The notes under the pieces: model-generated
The model's input: the letters and a program-made list of their open reading frames with translations, nothing else
What the model was told of the DNA's origin: nothing
Database searches by the model: none
Translations under genes and position numbers: made by a program
Shown: positions 24,573-32,221 of the stretch, in pieces
How the letters are laid out: each line of letters begins with the position of its first letter
Numbering within the stretch: position 1 is the first letter of the stretch
NCBI RefSeq assembly: GCF_004005475.1
Contig: NZ_RZTZ01000023.1
Location: 1-47,649 of the forward strand
Direction: 5' to 3'
Origin: Niallia taxi
GTDB lineage: Bacteria; Bacillota; Bacilli; Bacillales; Cytobacillaceae
DNA length: 47,649 nt

Positions 24573-24616
24573 TAAATGAACAAGCTGGCATATATTAGCC
24601 AGCTTGTTCATTTATT
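24571..24616. terminator. Bidirectional terminator between catalase and RsbR-like genes
   Basis: A perfect 19-bp stem (24571-24589 with 24598-24616) has an 8-nt loop. It contains the stop codons of both convergent genes and has A/T tracts on both sides. Confidence 0.9.
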
Positions 24617-25457
24617 TTATATTTTCTCTCTCTAATAGAGCAAGTGCTTGTCTTAAGCTTGCTTTTGTAACAAGATCCTTCGTATTCAAACCAAGATTCA
24701 CCATTGTTTGAGCTATCTCTGGACGAACGCCGGAGAAAATAGTGGCAACACCAAGAAGTCTTAATGCATCCATTAGCTTGAACAATTCATTTGCAACCAT
24801 CGTATCAATAATAACTACGCCGGAAATATCGATAATTAAGTGATTAATACCCATATCCCTTGTTTTTATTAATGTTTCTTCCATAAGCAGCTGTGCCCTT
24901 TCTGTATCAATATCACCAATCAACGGCAGGATTGCAATATCATTTGTAATAGGCACAACCGGAACAGACAGCTCCAAAAAGGCTCTCCTTGAATTGTTGA
25001 GCGTATTCGTATAAGAATCAACATAGGAAAGGCTAAAATTATATAAAGCAAAATCTAATAACGGATCAATAATGTCTTTTACTTCAAAAACCTCATCAAT
25101 AGAAAAGTCTTTTTCCTTCATTTCCTTCTTTAATACTTCCCATATGGCCCTTCTATAAAAAGCCACATCCTTCAGTGCTTCATCTAACGGCACACCTTGT
25201 GCAGAGAGACTCGCGCCAGTGTTGATTCCCCAGTCTGAAAACATCGAAAGAGAACCTTCAAAATCTTGGTTTAACAGGCTTTGTCCAAATAGAGAAATAA
25301 AATGAGCACGCAGCCTAAGAAGCTCCTCTTCCACATGACGAATCTCTTGAAGTGTTTTCAGGCTTTCTCCTTCTAATCTGCGTTTATGCACAGTCAATGC
25401 AATCTCTCGCTTTTGTTGTAATAATACATTACCTAGATGCTTTATATTTTCCCCCAT
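24612..25457 (-). CDS. RsbR-like STAS-domain stressosome protein
   Basis: The 281-residue protein has an N-terminal alpha-helical region (about 1-160, non-haem-globin-like sensor part of RsbR paralogues) and a C-terminal STAS domain. The two conserved phosphorylatable threonines of RsbR proteins are visible in DISGVVIIDTMVANE and FSGVRPEIAQTMVNLG. RsbR proteins build the stressosome with RsbS and control release of SigB through RsbT; no rsbS/rsbT lies next to it, so this is a separate paralogue of the RsbRB/RC/RD kind. ATG at 25457 follows GGGGGAGC; a TTG one codon earlier is possible. A good -10 (TATAAT, 25510-25505) has a weak -35. Convergent with a SigB-type catalase gene. Confidence 0.9.
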   Translation of the reverse strand: MGENIKHLGNVLLQQKREIALTVHKRRLEGESLKTLQEIRHVEEELLRLRAHFISLFGQSLLNQDFEGSLSMFSDWGINTGASLSAQGVPLDEALKDVAFYRRAIWEVLKKEMKEKDFSIDEVFEVKDIIDPLLDFALYNFSLSYVDSYTNTLNNSRRAFLELSVPVVPITNDIAILPLIGDIDTERAQLLMEETLIKTRDMGINHLIIDISGVVIIDTMVANELFKLMDALRLLGVATIFSGVRPEIAQTMVNLGLNTKDLVTKASLRQALALLERENIK

Positions 25458-25644
25458 CAAACCTGCTCCCCCAATAACCGAAATTCAATAGCTTATTATT
25501 GATTATTATATCAATTTCAGCAATCATTTTACATTGTTTCAAAAATTTCCATTTTGATAAACTATTGATTAGATCGGACATTTTAACTAGAAACAGGAAC
25601 TTATATCTATTTCAGTGTAAAGGTACTGAGTTATTTTGCTTCCT

Positions 25645-25806
25645 TCATGCAGTTTCTAAAGAAAAGCCTTCATCATTAAAGTAAATGACCTCTGTAAGAA
25701 TTTTGCATCCGACTATTAGCTTACAAGCCTCCCGTGCCTCTTTTTCCGTATTAAACTCAAAAAGTGCTGTCTCGTTTTCCTGAGAGTAGACCGTTATTAC
25801 CCACAT
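25645..25806 (-). CDS. Small conserved protein of 53 residues
   Basis: The ATG at 25806 is preceded by GAGGGAG about 10 nt upstream and opens a 53-codon frame: MWVITVYSQENETALFEF, then TEKEAREACKLI and ILTEVIYFND. I recognise this as the kind of short, soluble Bacillaceae protein that occurs widely without an assigned function. It lies 37 nt after the stop of pxpC on the same strand, with no terminator seen between, so it may be on the pxp transcript. Confidence 0.72.
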   Translation of the reverse strand: MWVITVYSQENETALFEFNTEKEAREACKLIVGCKILTEVIYFNDEGFSLETA

Positions 25807-25843
25807 AGAATTGATGCTCCCTCTTATTATTTTTTTAGTAATC

Positions 25844-26863
25844 TTATAGCTTTATTGCACTGCTCGCCTTTTTTAGCGACTTTAGCTGAAGGCCTGCCTT
25901 TAGTTTCTCCAGTTGCTGTTCTTGTCTTAAATATAGCTGTTCTGCCTCTTCTAAGGAAATCACTTTAAAACAGATTTTTTCGCCAGGCTTCTTTTGGGCA
26001 AGCAAAGGAAGGTCGACTGTTACCACTTGGGCGAATTTCGGGTAACCTCCTGTCGTTTGCCGATCGGCAAGTAAAACAATTGGGTTTCCATCCTTCGGAA
26101 CTTGAATGGTGCCATTTGTTACAGGCTCAGAAATAAGCTCCAATGGCTCTTTCATCTGCAGAGGTGCTCCCTGAAGGCGAAAACCCATTCTGTCAGAATT
26201 TGGAGTGATCTGAAATTCACCATTAAAAAAATGCTCTTGGCTCTCCTTCGTAAAAAGCTCAAATTCCCCGCCTTTAATAACGCGAATTACCTTTTCCTTC
26301 AAATTAATAAACGATTCTGGATTAACATGCCACTTAGTAGCAGAAAAAGAATCAGATAAAGAATTCCTAAGCTGTTCAAGAATTGGAGTGCTCACAAATA
26401 TGCCACAGTTTATTATATCGCCTGTTTGTAATCTTCGACCTTTATAGCCGCCTATTTCTCCCCGTAAATAGGTGCTTTTACTCTCCATAACTTCGTCCAC
26501 CGCAAAACCGCCAGCAACAGCCAAATAAGTTCTGCAGCCTGTTTGGGAAGATTGGAAACGAAGCTGACTCCCTTTCTTCACATATACAGGGCGCCATAAT
26601 GGCACAGTTTTTTCATCAATAGCTACTAGCATATCTCCTCCCGTAACAGCAATAAGCAAGTCATGTTCTGCAATGAAGGAAGCTCCGACTAATGTCATCT
26701 CCAAAACCGCTTCTTTTTCCTGATTGCCAACAAGCAGATTTGCAATTCGAAGAGAAATGGAATCCATTGCCCCACTGACAATAACACCATATTTTTGATA
26801 GCCATATCTGCCCAAATCTTGAATACTTGTAAGTAGACCTGGGCGCACCACTCGTAAACTCAT
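25844..26863 (-). CDS. pxpC: 5-oxoprolinase subunit C (PxpC/KipA family)
   Basis: PxpC works with PxpA and PxpB to hydrolyse 5-oxoproline (pyroglutamate) to glutamate with ATP. The 339 residues are a full-length biotin-dependent carboxyltransferase-like domain: RPGLLTSIQDLGRYGYQKYG at the start, then GAMDSIS.RIANLLVGN, and PNSDRMGFRLQG with VTNGTIQVPKDGNPIVLLAD and RQTTGGYPK towards the end. The start overlaps the stop of pxpB by 4 nt (ATGA). In B. subtilis the orthologue was first described as KipA, the counterpart of the KinA inhibitor KipI; with pxpA, pcp and a transporter next door the metabolic role is the better reading. Confidence 0.93.
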   Translation of the reverse strand: MSLRVVRPGLLTSIQDLGRYGYQKYGVIVSGAMDSISLRIANLLVGNQEKEAVLEMTLVGASFIAEHDLLIAVTGGDMLVAIDEKTVPLWRPVYVKKGSQLRFQSSQTGCRTYLAVAGGFAVDEVMESKSTYLRGEIGGYKGRRLQTGDIINCGIFVSTPILEQLRNSLSDSFSATKWHVNPESFINLKEKVIRVIKGGEFELFTKESQEHFFNGEFQITPNSDRMGFRLQGAPLQMKEPLELISEPVTNGTIQVPKDGNPIVLLADRQTTGGYPKFAQVVTVDLPLLAQKKPGEKICFKVISLEEAEQLYLRQEQQLEKLKAGLQLKSLKKASSAIKL

Positions 26864-27615
26864 ACTAACGTCTCCTTATACCCGTTATATTCTTCAATCG
26901 AAATCGGCATGAATCTGACAATATCACCTGATTGGAGAAGGCTTGGAGGATTTCTATCTGGATAAAAGAGATCGACAGGCGTACGTCCAATAATTTGCCA
27001 GCCTCCTGGAGTAGAAATTGGATATACCCCTGTTTGCATGCCGGCAATGCCGACAGATCCTGCTGGTATTGATAGTCTTGGTGATGTGTGACGAGGTGTT
27101 GCAATCTGTTCTGACATTCCTCCCAAATAAGGAAAACCAGGTGCAAATCCAATCATAAAAACGAGATATTCCGCTTTTGAATGGATTTCAATTACTTCTG
27201 TCGTTGACAGAGAATGGTAATCTGCCACTGCCTGCAAGTCGGGACCTAGCTCCCCGTCATAGCATACTGGGATTTCAACTACCCTTTGTTCATTGGCTAG
27301 TGGTGCTTGCAATTTCTCTAGCCTTTTCTCTATGATAGAATGGACGATTTTATATGGTGACAGCTTTTCTTTGCTTCCCTCGCCTTTGTACATTTGGTAA
27401 ACAGTTAATGGGTGATAAAAGACAGTTACACTTGTAAAAGCGGGAACATACTCAACCAAACCACAAAAAGGATCTTTATCAAGCTGTTCCGAAAACGCTT
27501 TTACCTTTAAGTGCACCTCTGGACTAATGTCCGTACCGAATTGGACAATTATCGCTGAATCTCCAAGCGGCTTTATGTTTATGTGTCTTAAACTACCAAT
27601 GATATTTTGTCCCAT
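26860..27615 (-). CDS. pxpB: 5-oxoprolinase subunit B (PxpB/KipI family)
   Basis: The 251-residue partner of PxpC has the allophanate-hydrolase subunit 1 fold: an opening PLGDSAIIVQFG, VEYVPAFTSVTVFYHP, the motif FMIGFAPGFPYLGGM and the C-terminal PRLSIPAGSVGIAGMQTGVYP followed by GGWQIIGRTP. The ATG at 27615 follows TAGGGGG. It is separated from pcp upstream by 158 nt that contain a weak terminator-like hairpin, a -10-like TATAAT (27671-27666) and a degenerate copy of the pxp operator, so pxpBC probably has its own promoter in addition to read-through. Confidence 0.93.
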   Translation of the reverse strand: MGQNIIGSLRHINIKPLGDSAIIVQFGTDISPEVHLKVKAFSEQLDKDPFCGLVEYVPAFTSVTVFYHPLTVYQMYKGEGSKEKLSPYKIVHSIIEKRLEKLQAPLANEQRVVEIPVCYDGELGPDLQAVADYHSLSTTEVIEIHSKAEYLVFMIGFAPGFPYLGGMSEQIATPRHTSPRLSIPAGSVGIAGMQTGVYPISTPGGWQIIGRTPVDLFYPDRNPPSLLQSGDIVRFMPISIEEYNGYKETLV

Positions 27616-27634
27616 CTAATCCCCCTACCATCTA

Positions 27635-27652
27635 AACTTCGTATTTCAGAAT
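27635..27652. promoter_or_regulatory. Possible third, degenerate IclR-type operator before pxpB
   Basis: CTTCGTATTTCAGAAT resembles the TTCCG-N5-CGGAA operators at 30198 and 30407 (12 of 18 aligned positions). It sits just past the likely transcription start of pxpB. The match is weak and the call depends on the two better copies. Confidence 0.35.
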
Positions 27653-27713
27653 ATCAGTTGCATCTATTATACTTGTCATAATTTTTCAGAAAAACTTATA
27701 CCTAAAAGAAAAT

Positions 27714-27738
27714 GACATGAGCATTAAACACTCATGCC
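27714..27738 (-). terminator. Weak terminator after pcp
   Basis: CATGAG/CTCATG arms (27716-27721 and 27731-27736), extended by one or two pairs, are followed by ATTTTCTTTT on the minus strand, 36 nt after the pcp stop. Read-through into pxpB is likely. Confidence 0.5.
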
Positions 27739-27773
27739 ACCCTATTAATCATTACACATAAAGTTAGAATAGC

Positions 27774-28421
27774 TTAATGTGTCTGGCCGCCTACTTCCTT
27801 TATGTCTTTTTCATTGGCAATCGCTGTTTCAACAGCTGTTTGCAGGCCTTTAACAATTGTTTCAAGCGCCATGCTCGGCTGATTAGGATGTAATGCTGCC
27901 TGACTTGGGAGAAATGGGATATGAATAAATCCTCCCCTAATCTTGTTTCCTGCTTGCGCGAGCAAGTGCATCAAACCATAGAAAATATGGTTACATACAA
28001 AGGTGCCGGCAGTTTGAGAAACAGAAGCAGGCACGCCATTTTCCCGCATTGCTTTAACAATCGCCTTAATAGGCAGGGTTGACCAGTAAGCTGCCGGACC
28101 ACCCTCAACAACAGCTGTGTCAATTGGCTGCTGGCCTATATTATCAGCAATCCTTGCGTCATTGACATTAATGGCAATTCGCTCAATTGTGACATCTGGA
28201 CGGCCGCCCGCTTGACCAACACAAATGATAAGAGCTGGTTCGAGGTCCTTTACGTATTCTTTTAATCTTGTAATTGAGTCATTAAACACTGTTGGAAGTT
28301 CCTTTGATACGATTACATATTCCCCAACATGTACCCCGTTGAGCTTCTTCACCGATTCCAATGCCGGATTCGTTTCTTCTCCTCCAAACGGATCAAAGCC
28401 TGTCAGTAAAATCTTCTGCAC
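27774..28421 (-). CDS. pcp: Pyroglutamyl-peptidase I (pyrrolidone-carboxylate peptidase)
   Basis: This cytoplasmic cysteine peptidase removes N-terminal pyroglutamate from peptides, releasing 5-oxoproline for the neighbouring 5-oxoprolinase. The 215-residue enzyme opens [18 protein letters not shown]. It has glutamate in the [11 protein letters not shown] region, the nucleophile in [15 protein letters not shown] and the histidine in [12 protein letters not shown], all as in family C15. The GTG start at 28421 is 9 nt after GGGGAGG. It follows the DUF979 transporter gene by 34 nt, so it is cotranscribed with it. Confidence 0.94.
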   Translation of the reverse strand: MQKILLTGFDPFGGEETNPALESVKKLNGVHVGEYVIVSKELPTVFNDSITRLKEYVKDLEPALIICVGQAGGRPDVTIERIAINVNDARIADNIGQQPIDTAVVEGGPAAYWSTLPIKAIVKAMRENGVPASVSQTAGTFVCNHIFYGLMHLLAQAGNKIRGGFIHIPFLPSQAALHPNQPSMALETIVKGLQTAVETAIANEKDIKEVGGQTH

Positions 28422-28455
28422 AGCATACTACCTCCCCATTTTAGCTAGTATTAAA

Positions 28456-29418
28456 TTAAAAGTGATACACTAGAAAATACATTAACAGCATATTAACAAT
28501 AAATACAGGAATAGCAATTGGGACTTGCGCCTTTATTACTGCGTTTTTGTCCTTTAAATTCAAGAGCATTGTTGGAACGATGTTAAAGTTGGCTGCCATT
28601 GGTGTCATTAACGTTCCACAATAACCAGCAAACATGCCGAGTGCTGCCATAATTGCAGGGTTCCCTCCATGCAGTTGAACAATAAGAGGCAGACCAATTC
28701 CTCCTGTTATAACAGCAAACGCAGCAAATGCATTACCCATAATCATTGTGAACAACAGCATCCCAATGCAATAGGCTGCTACTGCTACAAAGGCATAATT
28801 TGTTGGCAATAGATCTCCTACAATACCTGATACTACATCTCCAACTCCAGCCTTAGAGAAAATGCCTCCAAGTGCCGCAAGCATCTGTGGCAGGATAACA
28901 GCCCAGCCAACGGCTTGTAATAGACGGCTGCCTTCATTTACAGGAACGACTGCCTTTGCTCTCGTAATACGCTGTGCTGCTACAAAAGCAATAATCGTAG
29001 CAAGACCAAGAGCAATCAATGTAACATTCTCAGGATTTACAAGCTGGACAGAACCAAATTTAATTTTCCCAAGTGTAAGTGTGCCAACAATCGTTAACAA
29101 TGGAATCAGGATAGCAGGAATGAAAATTTTATTTTTCAGCCTCTCCGCATGTCCTTCCCTTTCAACAGGATCTGGCTCCTCTTCCTTGGACTTTGTTACC
29201 TTTCCAATAGAAGCAACTATTACCATAATCAAAACAAGATAGCCAACGTAAAGAGGCGGAATCTGCTTGCCAAACAAGAAGGTTATCGCAAATATCCCCC
29301 AGAAAATAGCAGAGCCAACACGAGTTGGATGAGTTTTATCAACTGCTACACGAATAGCAACAAAGGCTACTATAATGCCTAATAAGTAATAAAGCGTATC
29401 AAGTGTTATTAAATGCAT
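28456..29418 (-). CDS. DUF979 family membrane protein, probable 5-oxoproline transporter subunit
   Basis: The 320-residue protein has about nine hydrophobic segments with a charged cytoplasmic loop near residues 72-95 (SKEEEPDPVEREGHAERLKN). Conserved-looking stretches include LPQMLAALGGIFSKAGVGDV and GNAFAAFAVITGGIGLPL. It is always paired with DUF969, and the pair is annotated as a 5-oxoproline transporter because it sits with pcp and pxp genes. Its ATG overlaps the DUF969 stop by one base (TAATG). The transport role rests on context, not on a recognised catalytic motif. Confidence 0.85.
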   Translation of the reverse strand: MHLITLDTLYYLLGIIVAFVAIRVAVDKTHPTRVGSAIFWGIFAITFLFGKQIPPLYVGYLVLIMVIVASIGKVTKSKEEEPDPVEREGHAERLKNKIFIPAILIPLLTIVGTLTLGKIKFGSVQLVNPENVTLIALGLATIIAFVAAQRITRAKAVVPVNEGSRLLQAVGWAVILPQMLAALGGIFSKAGVGDVVSGIVGDLLPTNYAFVAVAAYCIGMLLFTMIMGNAFAAFAVITGGIGLPLIVQLHGGNPAIMAALGMFAGYCGTLMTPMAANFNIVPTMLLNLKDKNAVIKAQVPIAIPVFIVNMLLMYFLVYHF

Positions 29419-30140
29419 TACAGAACCCCCTCTTCTTTATCATTCTTTTTTGGTAAGCTGCTTGAATTTCCGCTTCCACCAGCTTCTCTAGCAATCCGTT
29501 TATCTAGACGGTTAAAACGGAACCAGCTGACAATTAAAGCAGTTATTGCAGTAGGAATTCCCCAAAGCGCCATATCCCAGACACCTACATGAATGCCAAC
29601 TGAATCAAAGAAGCCCTTCATAAGCAAGATCGCACCTGTCGCGATAAAGATATCCTCACCGAAAAACCAACCTGTATTTTCAGCAGCAGCAGAATGTGCC
29701 TTAATATCATTTTTTGTTTTCTCCGGCAGCTCCCCGTAACGTGCCGCAGCTGCTCCTTCAGCCATTGGGGCAACAAGAGGACGAACTGTTTGTGCATGTC
29801 CTCCAATGTTAAGACCAATTGCTGCAGAACCTTCCCTGATGAATAAATATGTCAACAGCACACGTCCTGTTGTTGCATTTTTCGCTTTTTTGATTAAAGA
29901 TTCTGCCCGCTCCTTTAATCCGTAGCGCTCTAAAATTCCGATTACCGGCAATGTAAGAATTATTGGTAAGGACATATAACGGTTATCAATAAAAAACTGT
30001 CCAAATAACGTTATGATTTCATTAAAAGAATATCCAGCCACAAGGCCAGTTGTGATGCCTGCTACCGTAACAACAAGCAAAGTATTAAAGCGAAATGCAA
30101 AGCCAAGTGCTACAACAAGAATTCCGATTAGCTTTATCAT
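29418..30140 (-). CDS. DUF969 family membrane protein, probable 5-oxoproline transporter subunit
   Basis: The 240-residue polytopic protein is the first gene of the DUF969-DUF979-pcp-pxpB-pxpC operon. It carries the glycine-rich IREGSAAIGLNIGGHAQTVR followed by PLVAPMAEGAA, which in a transporter would line a substrate path. The C-terminal tail is hydrophilic (RIAREAGGSGNSSSLPKK). AAGGGAG precedes the ATG. The divergent pxpA gene starts 306 nt away, and each side of the gap has a copy of the same operator, so the uptake genes and pxpA are probably induced together. Confidence 0.87.
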   Translation of the reverse strand: MIKLIGILVVALGFAFRFNTLLVVTVAGITTGLVAGYSFNEIITLFGQFFIDNRYMSLPIILTLPVIGILERYGLKERAESLIKKAKNATTGRVLLTYLFIREGSAAIGLNIGGHAQTVRPLVAPMAEGAAAARYGELPEKTKNDIKAHSAAAENTGWFFGEDIFIATGAILLMKGFFDSVGIHVGVWDMALWGIPTAITALIVSWFRFNRLDKRIAREAGGSGNSSSLPKKNDKEEGVL

Positions 30141-30197
30141 CTATATTAACTCCCTTCTATGTATCTACTGTTTTAGTAAAATTAAATTCCTCATCTC

Positions 30198-30222
30198 CAA
30201 CAGTTCCGTTATTCGGAATGCT
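30198..30222. promoter_or_regulatory. IclR-type operator, copy 1 (DUF969 side)
   Basis: CAACAGTTCCG and TTATTCGGAATGCT together form a palindrome TTCCG (30204-30208) and CGGAA (30214-30218) with a 5-bp centre. The copy at 30407 matches it at 23 of 25 positions. It lies about 25-45 nt after the likely start of the DUF969 transcript (-10 TATAAT at 30257-30252), where a repressor would block it. Confidence 0.72.
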
Positions 30223-30406
30223 AGTTCTGAATTATTAGATTCATCTGTTATATTATACTAATAAGAATAAAAATACAATATAATTTATTATTTCAAACTA
30301 ACGTTATCTACTAAATGGTCATTTACTCGTGTTAAATGGAATAATTTTAATTTTATAAAATTTATATGATATGCATAAATACAGTTTTATGCTACGATAT
30401 TTGAAA

Positions 30407-30431
30407 CAACAGTTCCTTTATTCGGAATACT
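30407..30431. promoter_or_regulatory. IclR-type operator, copy 2 (pxpA side)
   Basis: CAACAGTTCCT and TTATTCGGAATACT give nearly the same palindrome as at 30198-30222. It ends directly before the pxpA ribosome site (AAGGAGG), 15 nt from the start codon, so a bound regulator would block transcription of pxpA. The IclR-family protein at 31251-32009 is the obvious candidate to bind it. Confidence 0.72.
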
Positions 30432-30445
30432 AAGGAGGGGATTTT

Positions 30446-31207
30446 TTGTATAAAATTGATTTGAACTGTGACTTAGGAGAAAGTTTTGGAGCATATTCGC
30501 TAGGAATGGATGAAGATATTCTGCGCTTCGTTACATCTGCAAACATTGCCTGCGGCTTTCATGCAGGTGACCCATCTGTAATGCAGAAAACCGTTAAGCT
30601 GGCACTTAAAAATAATGTTCAGATTGGGGCACATCCAGGTCTACCTGATTTAGCAGGATTCGGGCGTAGAAATATGAACATTACGCCACAGGAAGCACAT
30701 GATATGGTCATTTATCAAATTGGTGCATTAGCTGGCTTTGTCAAAGCAGAGGGCACCAGAATGCAGCACGTCAAACCACATGGTGCCTTGTACAATATGG
30801 CAGCTAAGGACAGCAAACTTGCAATCGCAATTGCAGAAGCTGTCTACAAAGTAGATTCTGAGTTGATTTTATTTGGGCTTGCAGGCAGCGAGTTAGTTCG
30901 TGCTGGAGCAAAAATCGGCTTACAAACAGCAAATGAGGTTTTTTCTGATCGTACTTATCAAGCTGACGGCACATTAACACCAAGAACAGAGCCAGATGCT
31001 CTTATACATGACAAAAAACAAGCAGTTGGACAAGTCGTTCGCATGATAAAGGAAGGAAAGGTTCTTTCAAGACAGCAAGTAGACGTACCTGTCAAAGCTG
31101 ACACTGTCTGCATACACGGCGATGGGGCGGCAGCACTTGCTTTCGCACAGCAAATTAAGGAAACTCTTGAATTGTCAGGAATTGAGATTGCAGCTTTCCG
31201 CTCTTAA
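30446..31207 (+). CDS. pxpA: 5-oxoprolinase subunit A (PxpA, LamB/YcsF family)
   Basis: The 253-residue catalytic partner of PxpBC has the metal-dependent LamB/YcsF fold: [56 protein letters not shown] and [16 protein letters not shown]. The start is TTG at 30446, seven bases after AAGGAGG, giving [13 protein letters not shown] as in homologues. It is divergent from the transporter-pcp-pxpBC operon and ends in a bidirectional terminator shared with the IclR-type gene. An operator just before its ribosome site suggests repression without substrate. Confidence 0.95.
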   Translation: MYKIDLNCDLGESFGAYSLGMDEDILRFVTSANIACGFHAGDPSVMQKTVKLALKNNVQIGAHPGLPDLAGFGRRNMNITPQEAHDMVIYQIGALAGFVKAEGTRMQHVKPHGALYNMAAKDSKLAIAIAEAVYKVDSELILFGLAGSELVRAGAKIGLQTANEVFSDRTYQADGTLTPRTEPDALIHDKKQAVGQVVRMIKEGKVLSRQQVDVPVKADTVCIHGDGAAALAFAQQIKETLELSGIEIAAFRS

Positions 31208-31216
31208 GACATACAA

Positions 31217-31246
31217 AAAGGACATGGATTATTACTCCATGTCCTT
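31217..31246. terminator. Bidirectional terminator between pxpA and the IclR gene
   Basis: A 12-bp stem (31217-31228 with about 31236-31246, AAAGGACATGGA and its complement) has a 7-nt loop and is flanked by A and T runs, between the two convergent stop codons. Confidence 0.88.
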
Positions 31247-31250
31247 TCCT

Positions 31251-32009
31251 TTATTTTATGAATCCTAATTTTTGCGATACCTCCAGCGCTGCCGCCTTAA
31301 CTTTTTCAGCAAGTGATTCAAGCTTGTCCTCTCGATAATTAACATCAAGGCCAGCTATGCTGATACCGGCAACAATTTCCCCTTTAAAGTTAAAGACCGG
31401 AGCAGCAAGCGCCGCCGTATAATCCTCCAGCTCTGAATAGCTGACAGAATAACCATTCTCTCGAGATTCTACTATTGCTTGACGCAGCTTTCCTTTATCA
31501 ACAATTGTCCCAGACGCTATCTGCTTCAATTCTGTTTCATCAATATACCGTTCCCGCTCCATGTAAGGCAGAAATGCAAGAATGACCCGCGAACAGGCTC
31601 CCGCATAAAGAGGTGTCCTTCTCCCTATTGCCGTATACAGCCTTACAGGCTGTTTCGTATCGAGCTTTTCAATATAGATAGCCTCACTTCCATCCCGAAC
31701 TATCAAATTAACAGCCTCGCCAACCTCCTGATGAAGCCGATGCATTACAGGCAAGGCCACCTGCCTAATATCAAGTCGCTCTGCCACCAAATGACCAAAC
31801 TGTAAAAACAAAAGACCAAGCGAATACTTGCTGTCTTCCTCATTCTTAGCCAGCAGCCCCATTTCCTCAAGTGACAATACCATTCGGTGCACAGATGTCT
31901 TTGGAATCCCTGAATACTGCACTATTTCATTAAAACTCAGCTTTGAATGATGAAGAAAAAGATTAAGAATATCCATCGACTTCACAACCGTTTTGTTTTT
32001 GCTTTGCAA
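31251..32009 (-). CDS. IclR-family transcriptional regulator (KipR-like) of the pxp genes
   Basis: The 252-residue protein has an N-terminal winged helix (about 5-65: FNEIVQYSGIPKTSVHRMV as recognition region) and the C-terminal IclR effector domain (RLYTAIGRRTPLYAGACSR, and AALAAPVFNFKGEIVAGISIAG near the end). An ATG 15 codons upstream is possible, but AAGGAGGGG lies seven bases before a TTG at 32009, and the protein then opens MQSKNKTVVKSMDI as in relatives; I prefer TTG. Convergent with pxpA. It is the likely binder of the TTCCG-N5-CGGAA operators. In B. subtilis, KipR represses the equivalent kip/pxp operon. Confidence 0.9.
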   Translation of the reverse strand: MQSKNKTVVKSMDILNLFLHHSKLSFNEIVQYSGIPKTSVHRMVLSLEEMGLLAKNEEDSKYSLGLLFLQFGHLVAERLDIRQVALPVMHRLHQEVGEAVNLIVRDGSEAIYIEKLDTKQPVRLYTAIGRRTPLYAGACSRVILAFLPYMERERYIDETELKQIASGTIVDKGKLRQAIVESRENGYSVSYSELEDYTAALAAPVFNFKGEIVAGISIAGLDVNYREDKLESLAEKVKAAALEVSQKLGFIK

Positions 32010-32138
32010 GCACACCCCTCCTTCTTTACTTTCCATTTTTCCGTTTTGATACATGCCATTATTATACCTTATTGGCAGAGATGGGAGAATGGCAATTGCG
32101 GAAAACTCTCAATAGAAGGTGTACGCATTGCAGCAACA

Positions 32139-32172
32139 GAAAAAAGCTTCTCATAAAGAATTATGAGAAGCT
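32139..32172 (-). terminator. Terminator of the malic enzyme gene
   Basis: A 12-bp stem AGCTTCTCATAA/TTATGAGAAGCT (32145-32156 and 32161-32172) with a 4-nt loop is followed by six T on the minus strand, 49 nt after the stop codon. Confidence 0.9.
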
Positions 32173-32221
32173 CTAACAACTAAATTAAATGATTATTGAA
32201 AAGTTGGCTTTGTTAAAATTT

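Noticed and set aside
25844-27615. KipI/KipA sporulation-kinase regulators as the primary role
   Set aside because: The genes are homologous to kipI/kipA, but pxpA, pcp, the transporter genes and the shared operators point to 5-oxoproline metabolism.
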